A stretch of DNA of 64,000 bases from Dehalococcoidia bacterium (GTDB lineage Bacteria; Chloroflexota; Dehalococcoidia; Lucifugimonadales; UBA3495), in contig JAJDTP010000017.1 of NCBI GenBank assembly GCA_022827095.1, forward strand, positions 48,077 to 112,076. Direction: 5' to 3'. Positions 27,363-35,921 of this stretch are shown piece after piece. The notes under the pieces are model-generated. The model was given only the letters and a program-made list of their open reading frames with translations, was not told where the DNA came from and did not search any database. Numbering within the stretch: position 1 is the first letter of the stretch; the number at the start of each line of letters is the position of its first letter. The translations under genes were made by a program, and so were the position numbers.

Positions 27363-27403
27363 AAACGCCCCGGCAGGTTCATCCTGTCGGGGCGTTTCTC
27401 TTT
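27363..27403 (+). terminator. Rho-independent terminator after the oxidoreductase
   Basis: AAACGCCCCGGCAGG pairs with CCTGTCGGGGCGTTT around a five-base loop and is followed by CTCTTT. The A/T ends make it potentially bidirectional, also serving the minus-strand PaREP1-like genes. Confidence 0.85.
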
Positions 27404-27426
27404 CAGATATTGGCAAGGCTAGCGCG

Positions 27427-27804
27427 TCACTCAATCCCTGCCAGTATCTGCTCCACCAACCGGCGGATACGTGCGCGATGCTCATCCAGGTCATCAAACT
27501 CCATCCAATCGTATTGGAAATTGGCGTGGCAATGGCGTGCTATGAGGAAGCCGAGTTTGATGGTCTCATCGTCCTTTTCTGCGGCGAGACATTTCACGAA
27601 ATCCAGGAGTTGGACATAGGCATTGTCGCCCGCATACTCCCATCCCCGGATAGCGCAGAGTGCTTTGACCGCGTGCAGAGTGGCCTGCCACAGCTTTTCG
27701 CCGGTCAGCGGCAAGTCTTGCGTCATCAGCGTGTGATCGGCCTCTGCCAACAATCTCCAGGCTGTGCCAGCGTGCATTTGGGTTTCGGTTTCACTGGTCG
27801 TCAT
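27427..27804 (-). CDS. PaREP1/HEPN-like helical protein
   Basis: 125 residues, all helical, with the pattern LLAEADHTLMTQDLPLTGEKLWQATLHAVKALC and IARHCHANFQYDWME. This resembles the PaREP1 group of HEPN-like proteins, often found near toxin-antitoxin loci. It is about 35% like the gene just upstream, whose end it overlaps by 14 bases. The function is unknown; a two-subunit helical complex is plausible. Confidence 0.6.
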   Translation of the reverse strand: MTTSETETQMHAGTAWRLLAEADHTLMTQDLPLTGEKLWQATLHAVKALCAIRGWEYAGDNAYVQLLDFVKCLAAEKDDETIKLGFLIARHCHANFQYDWMEFDDLDEHRARIRRLVEQILAGIE

Positions 27805-28177
27805 AGTTCTGCCCCTCTAGGACAGTCGCAATAAGCCTGTGAATGGATTCGCGGTTCTCTTCCAACTCTTCAGCAGTTAGCCAATCGTTGTAAAAGTTGG
27901 CGTGGCAGGCTTCGGCTATTCGAAATGCGTCAAGAATGGCGGGTCTATCCCGTTCCACCGCCAGCCGCTTGACGGCATGCTCACGCTGTGCGTACTTGCC
28001 GTGCCGCCAGCCTCTACTCTCGCAAAACGCCTTCAGCGCATGGCTGGTTGCTCCCCACAGCTTCTCCGAGGATTGCAGCAGGTCGCCTGCCATCATCTCG
28101 TGGTCGGCCTGATCGAGCAGTTGCCGAGCCAAACGGGCGTGCTTCTGCTGGTGGGTTTCGTGTTCCGCTGAAGTCAT
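27791..28177 (-). CDS. PaREP1/HEPN-like helical protein
   Basis: 128 residues: LARQLLDQADHEMMAGDLLQSSEKLWGATSHALKAFCESRGW, then AFRIAEACHANFYNDWL. It is a paralogue of the following gene with the same SEKLW/GEKLW...H.LKA and CHANF signatures. The overlap of the two suggests tandem duplication and coupled translation. A third related protein occurs at about 48.3 kb. Confidence 0.6.
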   Translation of the reverse strand: MTSAEHETHQQKHARLARQLLDQADHEMMAGDLLQSSEKLWGATSHALKAFCESRGWRHGKYAQREHAVKRLAVERDRPAILDAFRIAEACHANFYNDWLTAEELEENRESIHRLIATVLEGQNYDDQ

Positions 28178-28215
28178 ACGCCTATTGTCTCATGTGGTTG
28201 AGGCCCATGGTAGCC

Positions 28216-28243
28216 GTAGGGGCGAATAATCATTCGCCCCTAC
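28216..28243. repeat. GTAGGGGCGAAT palindrome
   Basis: GTAGGGGCGAAT and ATTCGCCCCTAC nearly meet, giving a 28-base palindrome. It lies in the 91-base gap after the Rieske gene stop and may act as a transcription stop or be a dispersed repeat; no U-run follows. Confidence 0.6.
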
Positions 28244-28268
28244 ATTGTGCCCGTATGCGCCGTTGCTT

Positions 28269-29576
28269 TTACTTCGTCCCGTTCCGCGACTGCGACCCGT
28301 CCGGATACAGGTCGTCCCATAGCGCGTCGCGCCAGTCCACTCCCACCGGCAGGATCGCCTGCGACGGCCTAAGCATGTAGTAGTTGTCCCCGACGCCGGG
28401 CGGCGTCCCGCCCTCGGCCACCGAGCGCGCCGCCTGCAGAAGCTGTCGCCGGGCGTAGATGATGGCCATGTCCGTGCGCGAGAGGTTCTCTCGCGAGCGA
28501 TCTACGATGTGGCCCATGCTCTCCTGCACGGCGACGTCCTGCGCGTTCACCCCGTCGATGCCGCTGAAGGTCTCGGTCTTCTGCACCGACCGGTTAATCA
28601 TCCAGTTGTTGTCCCGGTTCACGCGGGTGCGGAAGTCGGTCAGCATGTGCTCCGGCCCACGGCCATAGCCGCGGTCCATGTCGACACGTTCCTGCTCCTC
28701 GATGGGCTCATCGTAGGAGAGGTCCCAGTTCCACACCATCACGTTGTGGTCGTCCATGGGTACCCACATGTGACCGGAGGCGAGGAACCCTACCGGCCCC
28801 GCCTGTCCGCGATAGCCGCGCTGGCTGGCGCGGATCTGGTGGAAGGGCATCACGAAGTGGTACGCCCGCACATGGTTGCCCTCATCGCCCAGCGACCGGA
28901 TGCCGGCGTAGCGGTAGCCGTAGTCCGTGATGTCCACCTCCAGTTCCGGCGGCTTGCCCTGCACGTGCGGCGAGTCGACCCGCAAGCCGGCGTGGGGCGT
29001 GTCCACCCGCAGCGTCCGGTGCAGTATCGTGGCGTGCGCCGAGTCGATCCCGCCCTCCAGCGCCTGCAGCCAGTTGCACTCCTGGATGTTCTTGGTGACG
29101 TGACGATGGGTAGCCGGCACGGCGGCCCATTCGAACTTCGGCGGCGGCGGCATGTGTTCCTTCGGACCCATGTAGGCCCAGATGACGCCACCCAACTCGA
29201 TAGTCGGATAGGAAGTGGTCGTCATCTTGGACGGAAAGTCGCTGTCCTCCGGCTCGTTCATCATGTCCACGCACTGCCCGTCCACGTCGAACTTCCAGCC
29301 GTGGTACACGCAGCGCAGGCCGCAGTCTTCGTTGCGGCCCAGCCACAGCGACACCAGGCGGTGCGGGCAGAACTCGTCAAGCAGGCCGATGCGCCCGTCG
29401 GTGTCGCGGAAGGCCACCAGTTCCTCGCCCAGCAGCTTGACCCGAACCGGCTCTCCGTCCGGCTCCGCCAACTCCCAGGACAGCAGGGCGGGCATCCAGT
29501 AGCGGCGCATCAGTTCGCCCATGGGCGTGCCTGCCCCGACTTGCGTGAGCGTCACATTTTCTGCTTGCGAAATCAT
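28269..29576 (-). CDS. Rieske non-haem iron ring-hydroxylating oxygenase, large subunit
   Basis: 435 residues. The Rieske 2Fe-2S ligands are C70-x-H72 and C89-x2-H92 (FCPHR ... CVYHGW). The mononuclear iron site is seen as GIDSAHATILH (H181, H186). The overall type is close to phthalate 4,5-dioxygenase-like oxygenases, which hydroxylate aromatic or related substrates using electrons from a separate reductase (none encoded beside it). I chose the ATG (MISQAENV) with GAGGAGG 8 bases upstream. It is divergent from an amidohydrolase gene of the aromatic-catabolic type. Confidence 0.88.
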   Translation of the reverse strand: MISQAENVTLTQVGAGTPMGELMRRYWMPALLSWELAEPDGEPVRVKLLGEELVAFRDTDGRIGLLDEFCPHRLVSLWLGRNEDCGLRCVYHGWKFDVDGQCVDMMNEPEDSDFPSKMTTTSYPTIELGGVIWAYMGPKEHMPPPPKFEWAAVPATHRHVTKNIQECNWLQALEGGIDSAHATILHRTLRVDTPHAGLRVDSPHVQGKPPELEVDITDYGYRYAGIRSLGDEGNHVRAYHFVMPFHQIRASQRGYRGQAGPVGFLASGHMWVPMDDHNVMVWNWDLSYDEPIEEQERVDMDRGYGRGPEHMLTDFRTRVNRDNNWMINRSVQKTETFSGIDGVNAQDVAVQESMGHIVDRSRENLSRTDMAIIYARRQLLQAARSVAEGGTPPGVGDNYYMLRPSQAILPVGVDWRDALWDDLYPDGSQSRNGTK

Positions 29577-29702
29577 AGTGCATACCTCCTCTGGATGGCT
29601 GTCAGAGTAGCAGCAAATGTGCCGATTTGCTATGCTCTGCAACCGCTACGCGCGCCTTCGATCGGGCGCTTTCCCATCACCCGAATCCTGGGGGATGCAA
29701 CC

Positions 29703-30488
29703 ATGACCATCGTCGATACCCACGTCCACATCGGCCGCGACCACTACGAGCCGGTGGAGATGCTGCTGGCCCAGATGGAACTGAACGGCGTCGCCAAAAC
29801 GGTGCTGGTTCAGTCCACCGCCACCCTGGATAACTCCTACGTGCTGGAGTGCCGCCAGCGTTTCCCCGGACGCTTGGCCGTGGTCTGCCGCGTGGACGTG
29901 GATGACCCGGCGGCCCCCGACACCTTGGAAGGCCTGCGCGACGCCGGCGCCGAGACCCTGCGCATCCGCAACTTCCACCGCTCGCCGGGAAACGACCCCT
30001 TGGCCATCTGGCGCACCGCCGCCCGGTTGGGCGTGTCCGTCAGCGTTGGCGGTCCAGCCGAGGGCTTTGCGTCCGACGAATTCGCCAGGCTGGTGGAAGA
30101 GTTGCCCGATCTCACCGTCATCATTGAGCACCTGGCCGGCATGGGCATCCACGCCATCGGTGCGCCGGAAATGCCGCCCGACGACGTGTTTCGGCAGTCC
30201 CTGACCCTGGCCCGCTTCCCCAACACCGTCATGAAGATCCACGGCATGGGCGAGATCAGCGATCCGCCCTTCCCCTACCGGAACACGCCGCCCTACGTGC
30301 GCATGGCCTACGATGCCTTCGGCCCGGATCGCATGATCTGGGGCTCGGACTGGCCCCGCGTCACCAACCGAGAAGGCTATCGCAACTCCCTGCGTTACAC
30401 CCGGCGGCAGATGGAAGAATGGTGTCCTAAAGCTGACCTGGCCAAGATATTCGGCGCCGCCGCCCTCTCATTGTGGTCGTTTGCATAG
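29703..30488 (+). CDS. Amidohydrolase family protein (ACMSD/PDC-hydrolase-like)
   Basis: 261 residues with a metal-binding start MTIVDTHVHIG (H7, H9), H143 (IIEHLAG) and a late Asp D216 in WGSDWPR. These fit the amidohydrolase-2 (decarboxylase/lactonase) family. The frame is open far upstream, but that part is antisense to the Rieske gene; the ATG has GGGGG about 8 bases ahead. It is divergently arranged with the Rieske oxygenase, so both may serve one degradation route (inference). Confidence 0.85.
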   Translation: MTIVDTHVHIGRDHYEPVEMLLAQMELNGVAKTVLVQSTATLDNSYVLECRQRFPGRLAVVCRVDVDDPAAPDTLEGLRDAGAETLRIRNFHRSPGNDPLAIWRTAARLGVSVSVGGPAEGFASDEFARLVEELPDLTVIIEHLAGMGIHAIGAPEMPPDDVFRQSLTLARFPNTVMKIHGMGEISDPPFPYRNTPPYVRMAYDAFGPDRMIWGSDWPRVTNREGYRNSLRYTRRQMEEWCPKADLAKIFGAAALSLWSFA

Positions 30489-30613
30489 CGGGCTCGCATA
30501 TCCATTCATTTGCGCTGTCATTATGATTGTCAAAATGGAGTGCGCTGTCCTATCATGGGTATGAATTTTGCGCCACTGAAGTGCGCCATAGAAAACCCAG
30601 GAGGAAACCGGTA

Positions 30614-31789
30614 ATGAAGCGATATTTTAAGTACGTCGCCGGCGCGATGGTGATGGCCGGCATCATGGCCATGATGGCCTGCACCGGAGACGAGCCCACC
30701 GCGCCCGCTCCCGTCGCGGAACCCACGGCTCCCCCCGCCGCCGCAACCGCCATGCCCGAGCCCCCCACCGCCGAAGCCGTTCCCACGCCCACTGAATCCC
30801 AGGACGTCCAGGTTGGCAACCGCCTCCAGACCGTGATGGACCGCGGTCACGTCATCTGCGCCAGCCGCAACGACGTCCCCGGCTACGGATTCCTCGACGC
30901 CTCCGGCAACAACGTCGGCTTCGACATCGACCTGTGCCGCGCCCTTGCTACCGCAGTGGTGGGCGATCCGAACGCCATTGAGATCCGTTTGATCACCGCC
31001 GCCGAGCGCGGGCCCACCATCCAGTCCGGCGAGGTCGACATGCTGGTCCGCACCGTTACCTGGACCACCTCCCGCGACGCCCAGTGGGGCAACTACGCCC
31101 AGACCATGTTCTACGACGGCCAGGGCTTCATGGTTAACAAGTCCCTGGGCATCAGCAGCGCGCTGGAACTCCATGATGCCTCGGTCTGCGTGACTCAGGG
31201 CACCACCACCGAGTTGAACCTGGCTGACTTCTCCAACCAGAACGATCTGCACATCGAAGCGCTGACCTTTGAAGATACCGCCGCCGTGGTCGCCGCCTAC
31301 GAGAGCGGCCAGTGCGACGCCTTCACCAACGACCGCTCGCAGCTGGCGGCGCTGGGCACCTCCCTCGCCAATCGCGACGACCATGTCATCCTGCCTGAAA
31401 CCATCTCCGAGGAACCGCTGGGACCGGTGGTGCCCCACGGCGACGACCAGTGGTTCGACATCGTGAAGACCGTTATGGCCATCCTGATCTACGCCGAGGC
31501 CTACGGTGTTACATCCGATAACGTCCCGAGCGCTGCCACCGGCGACACCAAGGTGGACCGTCTGCTCGGTACGGAAGGTTCCTGGGGGCAGGAACCGCTG
31601 GGATTGAGCCAGACCGCCGCCCAGGACGTGATCAAAGCCGTCGGAAACTACGGCGAGATCTATGATCGGAACCTGGGACCCAACGGCATCAACCTGCCTC
31701 GGGAGAACGGCCGCAACGCATTGTGGGCCAACGCTCCCTGCCAGGATTGCCCCAAGGGCGGCCAGATTTACGCGGCTCCCTTGCGCTAA
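30614..31789 (+). CDS. aapJ: Amino-acid ABC transporter substrate-binding lipoprotein (AapJ type)
   Basis: 391 residues. A lipoprotein signal ends at C23 (AMMAC), followed by a Pro/Thr/Ala linker typical of lipoprotein stalks. The mature part is a general L-amino acid binding protein (DRGHVICASRNDVPGYGFLDASG, VGFDIDLCRALA, VRTVTWTTSRD, VCVTQGTTTELNL). It ends with an unusual APCQDCPKGGQIY. AGGAGG lies before the ATG. It is the first gene of aapJQMP; a strong terminator follows, which would give more binding protein than permease. Confidence 0.92.
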   Translation: MKRYFKYVAGAMVMAGIMAMMACTGDEPTAPAPVAEPTAPPAAATAMPEPPTAEAVPTPTESQDVQVGNRLQTVMDRGHVICASRNDVPGYGFLDASGNNVGFDIDLCRALATAVVGDPNAIEIRLITAAERGPTIQSGEVDMLVRTVTWTTSRDAQWGNYAQTMFYDGQGFMVNKSLGISSALELHDASVCVTQGTTTELNLADFSNQNDLHIEALTFEDTAAVVAAYESGQCDAFTNDRSQLAALGTSLANRDDHVILPETISEEPLGPVVPHGDDQWFDIVKTVMAILIYAEAYGVTSDNVPSAATGDTKVDRLLGTEGSWGQEPLGLSQTAAQDVIKAVGNYGEIYDRNLGPNGINLPRENGRNALWANAPCQDCPKGGQIYAAPLR

Positions 31790-31822
31790 CCACACATTCC
31801 TGCGTGACCGACGCAATTCACG

Positions 31823-31857
31823 GGGTGACCGGTCCAAACCGGTCACCCTCGATTTTT
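31823..31857 (+). terminator. Terminator/attenuator between aapJ and aapQ
   Basis: GGGTGACCGGT pairs perfectly with ACCGGTCACCC over a CCAA loop and is followed by TCGATTTTT. It probably lets only part of the transcripts continue into the permease genes. Confidence 0.9.
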
Positions 31858-31947
31858 GCCCGTCAATACCGCCGGCGTGCCCGCGCGATTTGCGCTAAAA
31901 TCTGGCCCACCTGAAAACACGGCAAAGAAGAACTAATTCCTTTTTCG

Positions 31948-33144
31948 ATGGCCGCCATACTGCAAAACCTCACCTATCAGGGCATCCCCATCTGGCGGCA
32001 TGCCTTGGTCATCCAATGGACCGCGCAGATCCTGTCCGGATTCCTGGTGGTCTTTCTGGTCGCCTGGTTCTTCTTCAACATCGCCAACGCCATTGACGAG
32101 CGGGAAATTCCCTACGGGTTCAGCTTCCTGGAGCGCGCTTACCAGACGCCCATCGGCCAGCACTTTCTCCCCTACGAGACGTCGGACACGTTCCTTTACG
32201 CCTTCGTCGTCGCAGCGGTCAATACCATCGTGGTCTCCATCGTTGGCGTCATCCTGGCCACGCTGCTCGGAATCTTCGTCGGCGTGTGCCGATTATCAGG
32301 AAACTGGCTGGTGGCCAAGGTGGCCCTGGTCTATATCGAGTTCTTCCGCAACGTTCCCCTGCTCATTCAGCTTTACTTCTGGTTCTACATCGTGCTGGCA
32401 TTGCCCCAGGTCCGCGAAGGGTACGTCATCGCTGACCGCCTGTACATCAACAACGCCGGCGTTTCGATACCTTTCCCATTCCCCGATGGAGCGGCCGCGG
32501 CCCTTTTCTGGATCGCTCTTGCGGTGGCCGGCATAATCGCCGGGACCGCCGTCCATCGCGCCCTGACCCAGCGCGAGATCACCACCGGCCAGTCGTCCTA
32601 TCCTCTGATCGGCGGGTTCGCCACCGCCATCGTCGTCGGGGCTGTGGCGTGGCTGGTTATCAGCTTTGTCGCCGGCGCCCCCTTTGTCGTGTCTCAGCCT
32701 GCGCCCCAGGGTACTTTCGGCCGAATCGCCGGCGGCTTTACGATCTCAGGAGGCCTGATGGCTCTGCTGATCGGACTGGTGATGTACACCTCGTCGTTCA
32801 TCGCCGAGATCGTCCGCGCCGGCATCCAGTCCGTGGGCCGGGGACAGATCGAGGCGGCCCGCGCCCTGGGGCTGTCCCCCATGAGCACCCTGCGCCAGGT
32901 CACCTTCCCCCAGGCCCTGCGGATCATCATTCCTCCGTTGATCAGCCAGTGTCTCAATCTCACCAAGAACAGCAGCCTGGCCGGCGCCATCGGCTTTGCC
33001 GACCTCACCAACGTCGCCAAGACAATGACGCAGACCGCACCCGCCATCTCCATTTTCATCCTCATTATGGCGGCCTATCTCGCCATGAGCCTGGCCTACT
33101 CGCTGATCGGCAACCTGTACAACCGCCACATCCGCATCGCGTGA
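31948..33144 (+). CDS. aapQ: Amino-acid ABC transporter permease (AapQ type)
   Basis: 398 residues. The N-terminal helix and long loop are typical of AapQ/BztB. The permease core holds the EAA-type motif VGRGQIEAARALGLSPMSTLRQVTFPQALRIIIPPL. About eight membrane segments are visible. It pairs with the next gene to form the membrane channel for L-amino acids. It starts about 160 bases after aapJ, with no strong ribosome site seen. Confidence 0.92.
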   Translation: MAAILQNLTYQGIPIWRHALVIQWTAQILSGFLVVFLVAWFFFNIANAIDEREIPYGFSFLERAYQTPIGQHFLPYETSDTFLYAFVVAAVNTIVVSIVGVILATLLGIFVGVCRLSGNWLVAKVALVYIEFFRNVPLLIQLYFWFYIVLALPQVREGYVIADRLYINNAGVSIPFPFPDGAAAALFWIALAVAGIIAGTAVHRALTQREITTGQSSYPLIGGFATAIVVGAVAWLVISFVAGAPFVVSQPAPQGTFGRIAGGFTISGGLMALLIGLVMYTSSFIAEIVRAGIQSVGRGQIEAARALGLSPMSTLRQVTFPQALRIIIPPLISQCLNLTKNSSLAGAIGFADLTNVAKTMTQTAPAISIFILIMAAYLAMSLAYSLIGNLYNRHIRIA

Positions 33145-33153
33145 GTTTGACCG

Positions 33154-34416
33154 GTGTCCACCGTTACCGAACCCGTGACCACCCAGCTGCCGCCGCCGCG
33201 TTCCGAGATCGGCCTGGTGGGGTGGCTCCGCGCCAACCTGTTCAGCACCTGGTACAACTCAGCTCTCACGGTTGTGGTCGGAGCGCTGGCGGCCTGGGCC
33301 CTGTGGTACGGCCTGCGTTGGCTTTTCATCGACGCCGACTTTACGGTGGTTTCGACCCTGGGTGGCCTGCTGATCATCGGCCAGTACAATACCGATCAGG
33401 CATGTGCCGGGCAGAATTGCTTCTGGAGGCCCCAGGCCGCCCTGCTGCTGGTGACCCTGCTGTTGGGAATGTCGTGGGGAGTGGCCGGCGAGGGCTTGAC
33501 CAGGCGTATCGCTATCATCGTCGCCACGGTGGTCGCGCTGTTTGCGTTCCTGCCCTACAGCCTGGAACGCATGGGGTGGGACGTGCGCCTGCTCCTCCTG
33601 GCCAATGTGCCGTCTCTGCTGCTGGGTTGGGCGCTGGCCCGTTACACTCGATTGGGCACTTGGCGTTGGGTCGCCATCCTCAGCGTGGCCGCGTTCTTGC
33701 TGACCCTGGTGCTCCTGCGCGGCCTTCCCGGAGTTCCCGGCCTGCAGCCGGTCTCCGTGTTGTACTGGGGCGGGTTGATGCTGAACCTCCTGCTGGCGGT
33801 GGCCGGCATCGTCGTCAGCTTCCCCATCGGGATCGCGCTGGCCCTGGGACGGCGCAGTCGGCTGCCCGTGGTCAAGTTGCTGTGCGTGGTCTTCATCGAG
33901 GTCTTCCGGGGCGTACCCCTGATAACCCTGCTCTTCATGTCGCAGGTACTGGTTCCGCTGGCGTTCCCGGAAAACTTCCCGCTCAACGCCCTGCTGCGCG
34001 CTGCCATCATCATTACGCTCTTCAGCGCCGCCTACATGGCGGAAAACATTCGCGGAGGATTGCAGGCGCTCCATCCCGGGCAGGCCGAAGCCGCCCGCGC
34101 CCTGGGCCTGCCCGGCTGGCAGACCACCTTGCTGATATCCCTGCCGCAGGCCATCCGCAACGTCATCCCAGCCATCGTGGGCCAGTTTATCGCGCTATTC
34201 AAGGACACCAGTCTCGTTTATATCATCGGGATGCTGGACATCGTAGAACTCAGCCGCAAGTTTGCCACTACCTACGTCGAAAACAACATGCTCCCGTACC
34301 TGGACGACGTGCAGGAGGTGTTCATCTTCCTGGCCCTGGTGTTCTGGATATTCTGCTTCGGCATGTCCCACATCAGCGGCCGTATCGAGCGTCACCTGGG
34401 GGTGGGAGAGCGGTAG
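33154..34416 (+). CDS. aapM: Amino-acid ABC transporter permease (AapM type)
   Basis: 420 residues starting at GTG, 10 bases after aapQ. It has a long N-terminal multi-helix part and the permease motif HPGQAEAARALGLPGWQTTLLISLPQAIRNVIPAIVG. Several membrane segments sit at about 30-50, 90-160 and 195-400. It is the second half of the heterodimeric channel. The weak start region suggests coupling to aapQ translation. Confidence 0.9.
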   Translation: MSTVTEPVTTQLPPPRSEIGLVGWLRANLFSTWYNSALTVVVGALAAWALWYGLRWLFIDADFTVVSTLGGLLIIGQYNTDQACAGQNCFWRPQAALLLVTLLLGMSWGVAGEGLTRRIAIIVATVVALFAFLPYSLERMGWDVRLLLLANVPSLLLGWALARYTRLGTWRWVAILSVAAFLLTLVLLRGLPGVPGLQPVSVLYWGGLMLNLLLAVAGIVVSFPIGIALALGRRSRLPVVKLLCVVFIEVFRGVPLITLLFMSQVLVPLAFPENFPLNALLRAAIIITLFSAAYMAENIRGGLQALHPGQAEAARALGLPGWQTTLLISLPQAIRNVIPAIVGQFIALFKDTSLVYIIGMLDIVELSRKFATTYVENNMLPYLDDVQEVFIFLALVFWIFCFGMSHISGRIERHLGVGER

Positions 34417-34544
34417 CGAATGATGCGTTGAAGACACACCGAGTTGCAGCAACAGATGGCTGATCACGCGCGAACCCAGGCCCGCCGGCCTCGCCGCCGA
34501 CTCCGCAACAATGCCCAGTAGCGCCCGCCGCACCGGAGGCCACC

Positions 34545-35303
34545 ATGACTACCAACGGAACCACGGATCCCGTCGAAGACATCATCGTGTGCCGCGACGT
34601 GCACAAGTGGTACGGCAACTTCCACGCCTTGCGGGGCGTTAGCACCACTGTCCAGAAGGGCGAGGTCGTGGTGATCATCGGCCCTTCCGGCTCTGGCAAG
34701 TCCACTTTTATCCGCACCATCAACCGCCTGGAGCAGCACCAGCGCGGGGACATCATCGTCGATGGCATCGAGCTGACCAACGACGTGCGCAACATCGACG
34801 CCATCCGCCGCGACGTGGGCATGGTCTTCCAGTCCTTCAACCTGTTCCCCCACCTGACGGTGCTGCGCAACATCACCCTGGCGCCCACAAAAGTTCGCCA
34901 TATGCCTTCCCACGAGGCCGAGGGCGTCGCCATGGAGCTCCTGGAGCGCGTCGGCATCCCCGAGCAGGCCGACAAGTATCCCGCTCAACTCTCCGGAGGC
35001 CAGCAGCAGCGCGTTGCCATCGCCCGCGCCCTGGCCATGCAGCCCAACATCATGCTCTTTGACGAGCCCACCTCTGCCCTTGACCCCGAGATGATCAAGG
35101 AAGTGCTCGAGGTCATGCGCGAACTGGCCGAGTCTCAGATGACCATCCTGGCCGTCTCCCACGAGCTTGGTTTCGCGCGGGAAGTGGCCGACCGCATCGT
35201 GATGTTCGATGAGGGTCAGATCGTCGAGGACCTGCCGCCCGACGAGTTTTTCAACAACCCACGCCACGAGCGGGTGAAGCACTTCCTGTCGCAGATCCTT
35301 TAG
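34545..35303 (+). CDS. aapP: Amino-acid ABC transporter ATP-binding protein (AapP type)
   Basis: 252 residues. Walker A is GPSGSGKST (46-54), the Q-loop is [11 protein letters not shown], the signature is LSGGQQQR, Walker B is [14 protein letters not shown] and the H-loop is AVSHELGFA. It drives uptake through AapQ/AapM. It is the last gene of the operon, after a 128-base spacer that shows no gene. Confidence 0.95.
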   Translation: MTTNGTTDPVEDIIVCRDVHKWYGNFHALRGVSTTVQKGEVVVIIGPSGSGKSTFIRTINRLEQHQRGDIIVDGIELTNDVRNIDAIRRDVGMVFQSFNLFPHLTVLRNITLAPTKVRHMPSHEAEGVAMELLERVGIPEQADKYPAQLSGGQQQRVAIARALAMQPNIMLFDEPTSALDPEMIKEVLEVMRELAESQMTILAVSHELGFAREVADRIVMFDEGQIVEDLPPDEFFNNPRHERVKHFLSQIL

Positions 35304-35345
35304 TTGGGTTGTCGTTGCAGACGCAGCGCGGCAAATAGTTTGGTT

Positions 35346-35374
35346 GTCATTGCGAGCGTAGCGCGGCAATCGCG
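35346..35374. repeat. GTCATTGCGAG half repeat
   Basis: GTCATTGCGAGCGTAGCGCGGCAATCGCG, without its inverse partner. A more decayed half copy (GTCGTTGCAGACGCAGCGCGG) sits about 40 bases earlier, directly after aapP. Confidence 0.7.
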
Positions 35375-35395
35375 TCGAGAACTAAGGCTTTCACA

Positions 35396-35590
35396 ATGGA
35401 ACTGGCGAGGAAATTCGGGCACTGGATCTGGGCCGGCGGCAGCGACGATGCCCATTGGGCTCGCGAAAGGCGCCTGCCCTTCTGGGAACACCCGTGGTTC
35501 ACCCGCATCTATCGGATCGCGTTCGTCACCGGCTGGGTGGCCGTCATCGTGTTCTTCCTGATCTGGAACCTGGTGTGGGCCACGCCTTGA
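35396..35590 (+). CDS. Small single-pass membrane protein
   Basis: 64 residues. The Trp-rich N-terminal half (FGHWIWAGGSDDAHWARERRLPFWEHPWF) is followed by one membrane helix (IAFVTGWVAVIVFFLIWNLVW). No family is recognised. It starts 6 bases after a repeat-derived stretch with a weak AAGG site. It could be a small accessory of the upstream transporter, but this is not shown. Confidence 0.45.
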   Translation: MELARKFGHWIWAGGSDDAHWARERRLPFWEHPWFTRIYRIAFVTGWVAVIVFFLIWNLVWATP

Positions 35591-35688
35591 GGTCATGAGC
35601 CTGGGCTCAGATCCCACATTGGCGGCAATGTTATACACCGACGCCGTGCTCCTTATACGTGCCCAGTTTGACGACCGTGGAAACAAAC

Positions 35689-35816
35689 TTACATCAATGA
35701 ACAGGATGCATAGGATGCCGGAAACGACGGCTGTCTGCTCTGCTTATGACACCGTCCAGAGTGCGGGGCGTTTCCAGCAATCAATCAAATCCTGTCCATC
35801 CTGTTTATCGATGTAA
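35689..35816. repeat. TTACATCAATG...ATCGATGTAA inverted element (type D)
   Basis: The ends TTACATCAATGAACAGGATG and CCTGTTTATCGATGTAA are inverted copies, about 128 bases apart. Internal text TTTCCAGCAATCAATCAAAT recurs at about 47.23 kb and in part at about 63.62 kb. The following GGGTACGCGTGAG (35827-35839) recurs beside other repeats. Apart from this, the 331-base gap holds no gene. Confidence 0.8.
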
Positions 35817-35921
35817 AAGACAAGTGGGTACGCGTGAGCGCCGTGCTCCGATTGCCCGGCCGACACCCCACACGATAAAATCGCCCGGTCCAACCCGTCC
35901 CCCGTTAACAGGAGCGTAGTC

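Noticed and set aside
28509..29702. Upstream extension of the amidohydrolase by about 400 residues
   Set aside because: It is antisense to the Rieske oxygenase and lacks any domain. The ATG at 29703 has a ribosome site and starts the conserved MTIVDTHVHIG.
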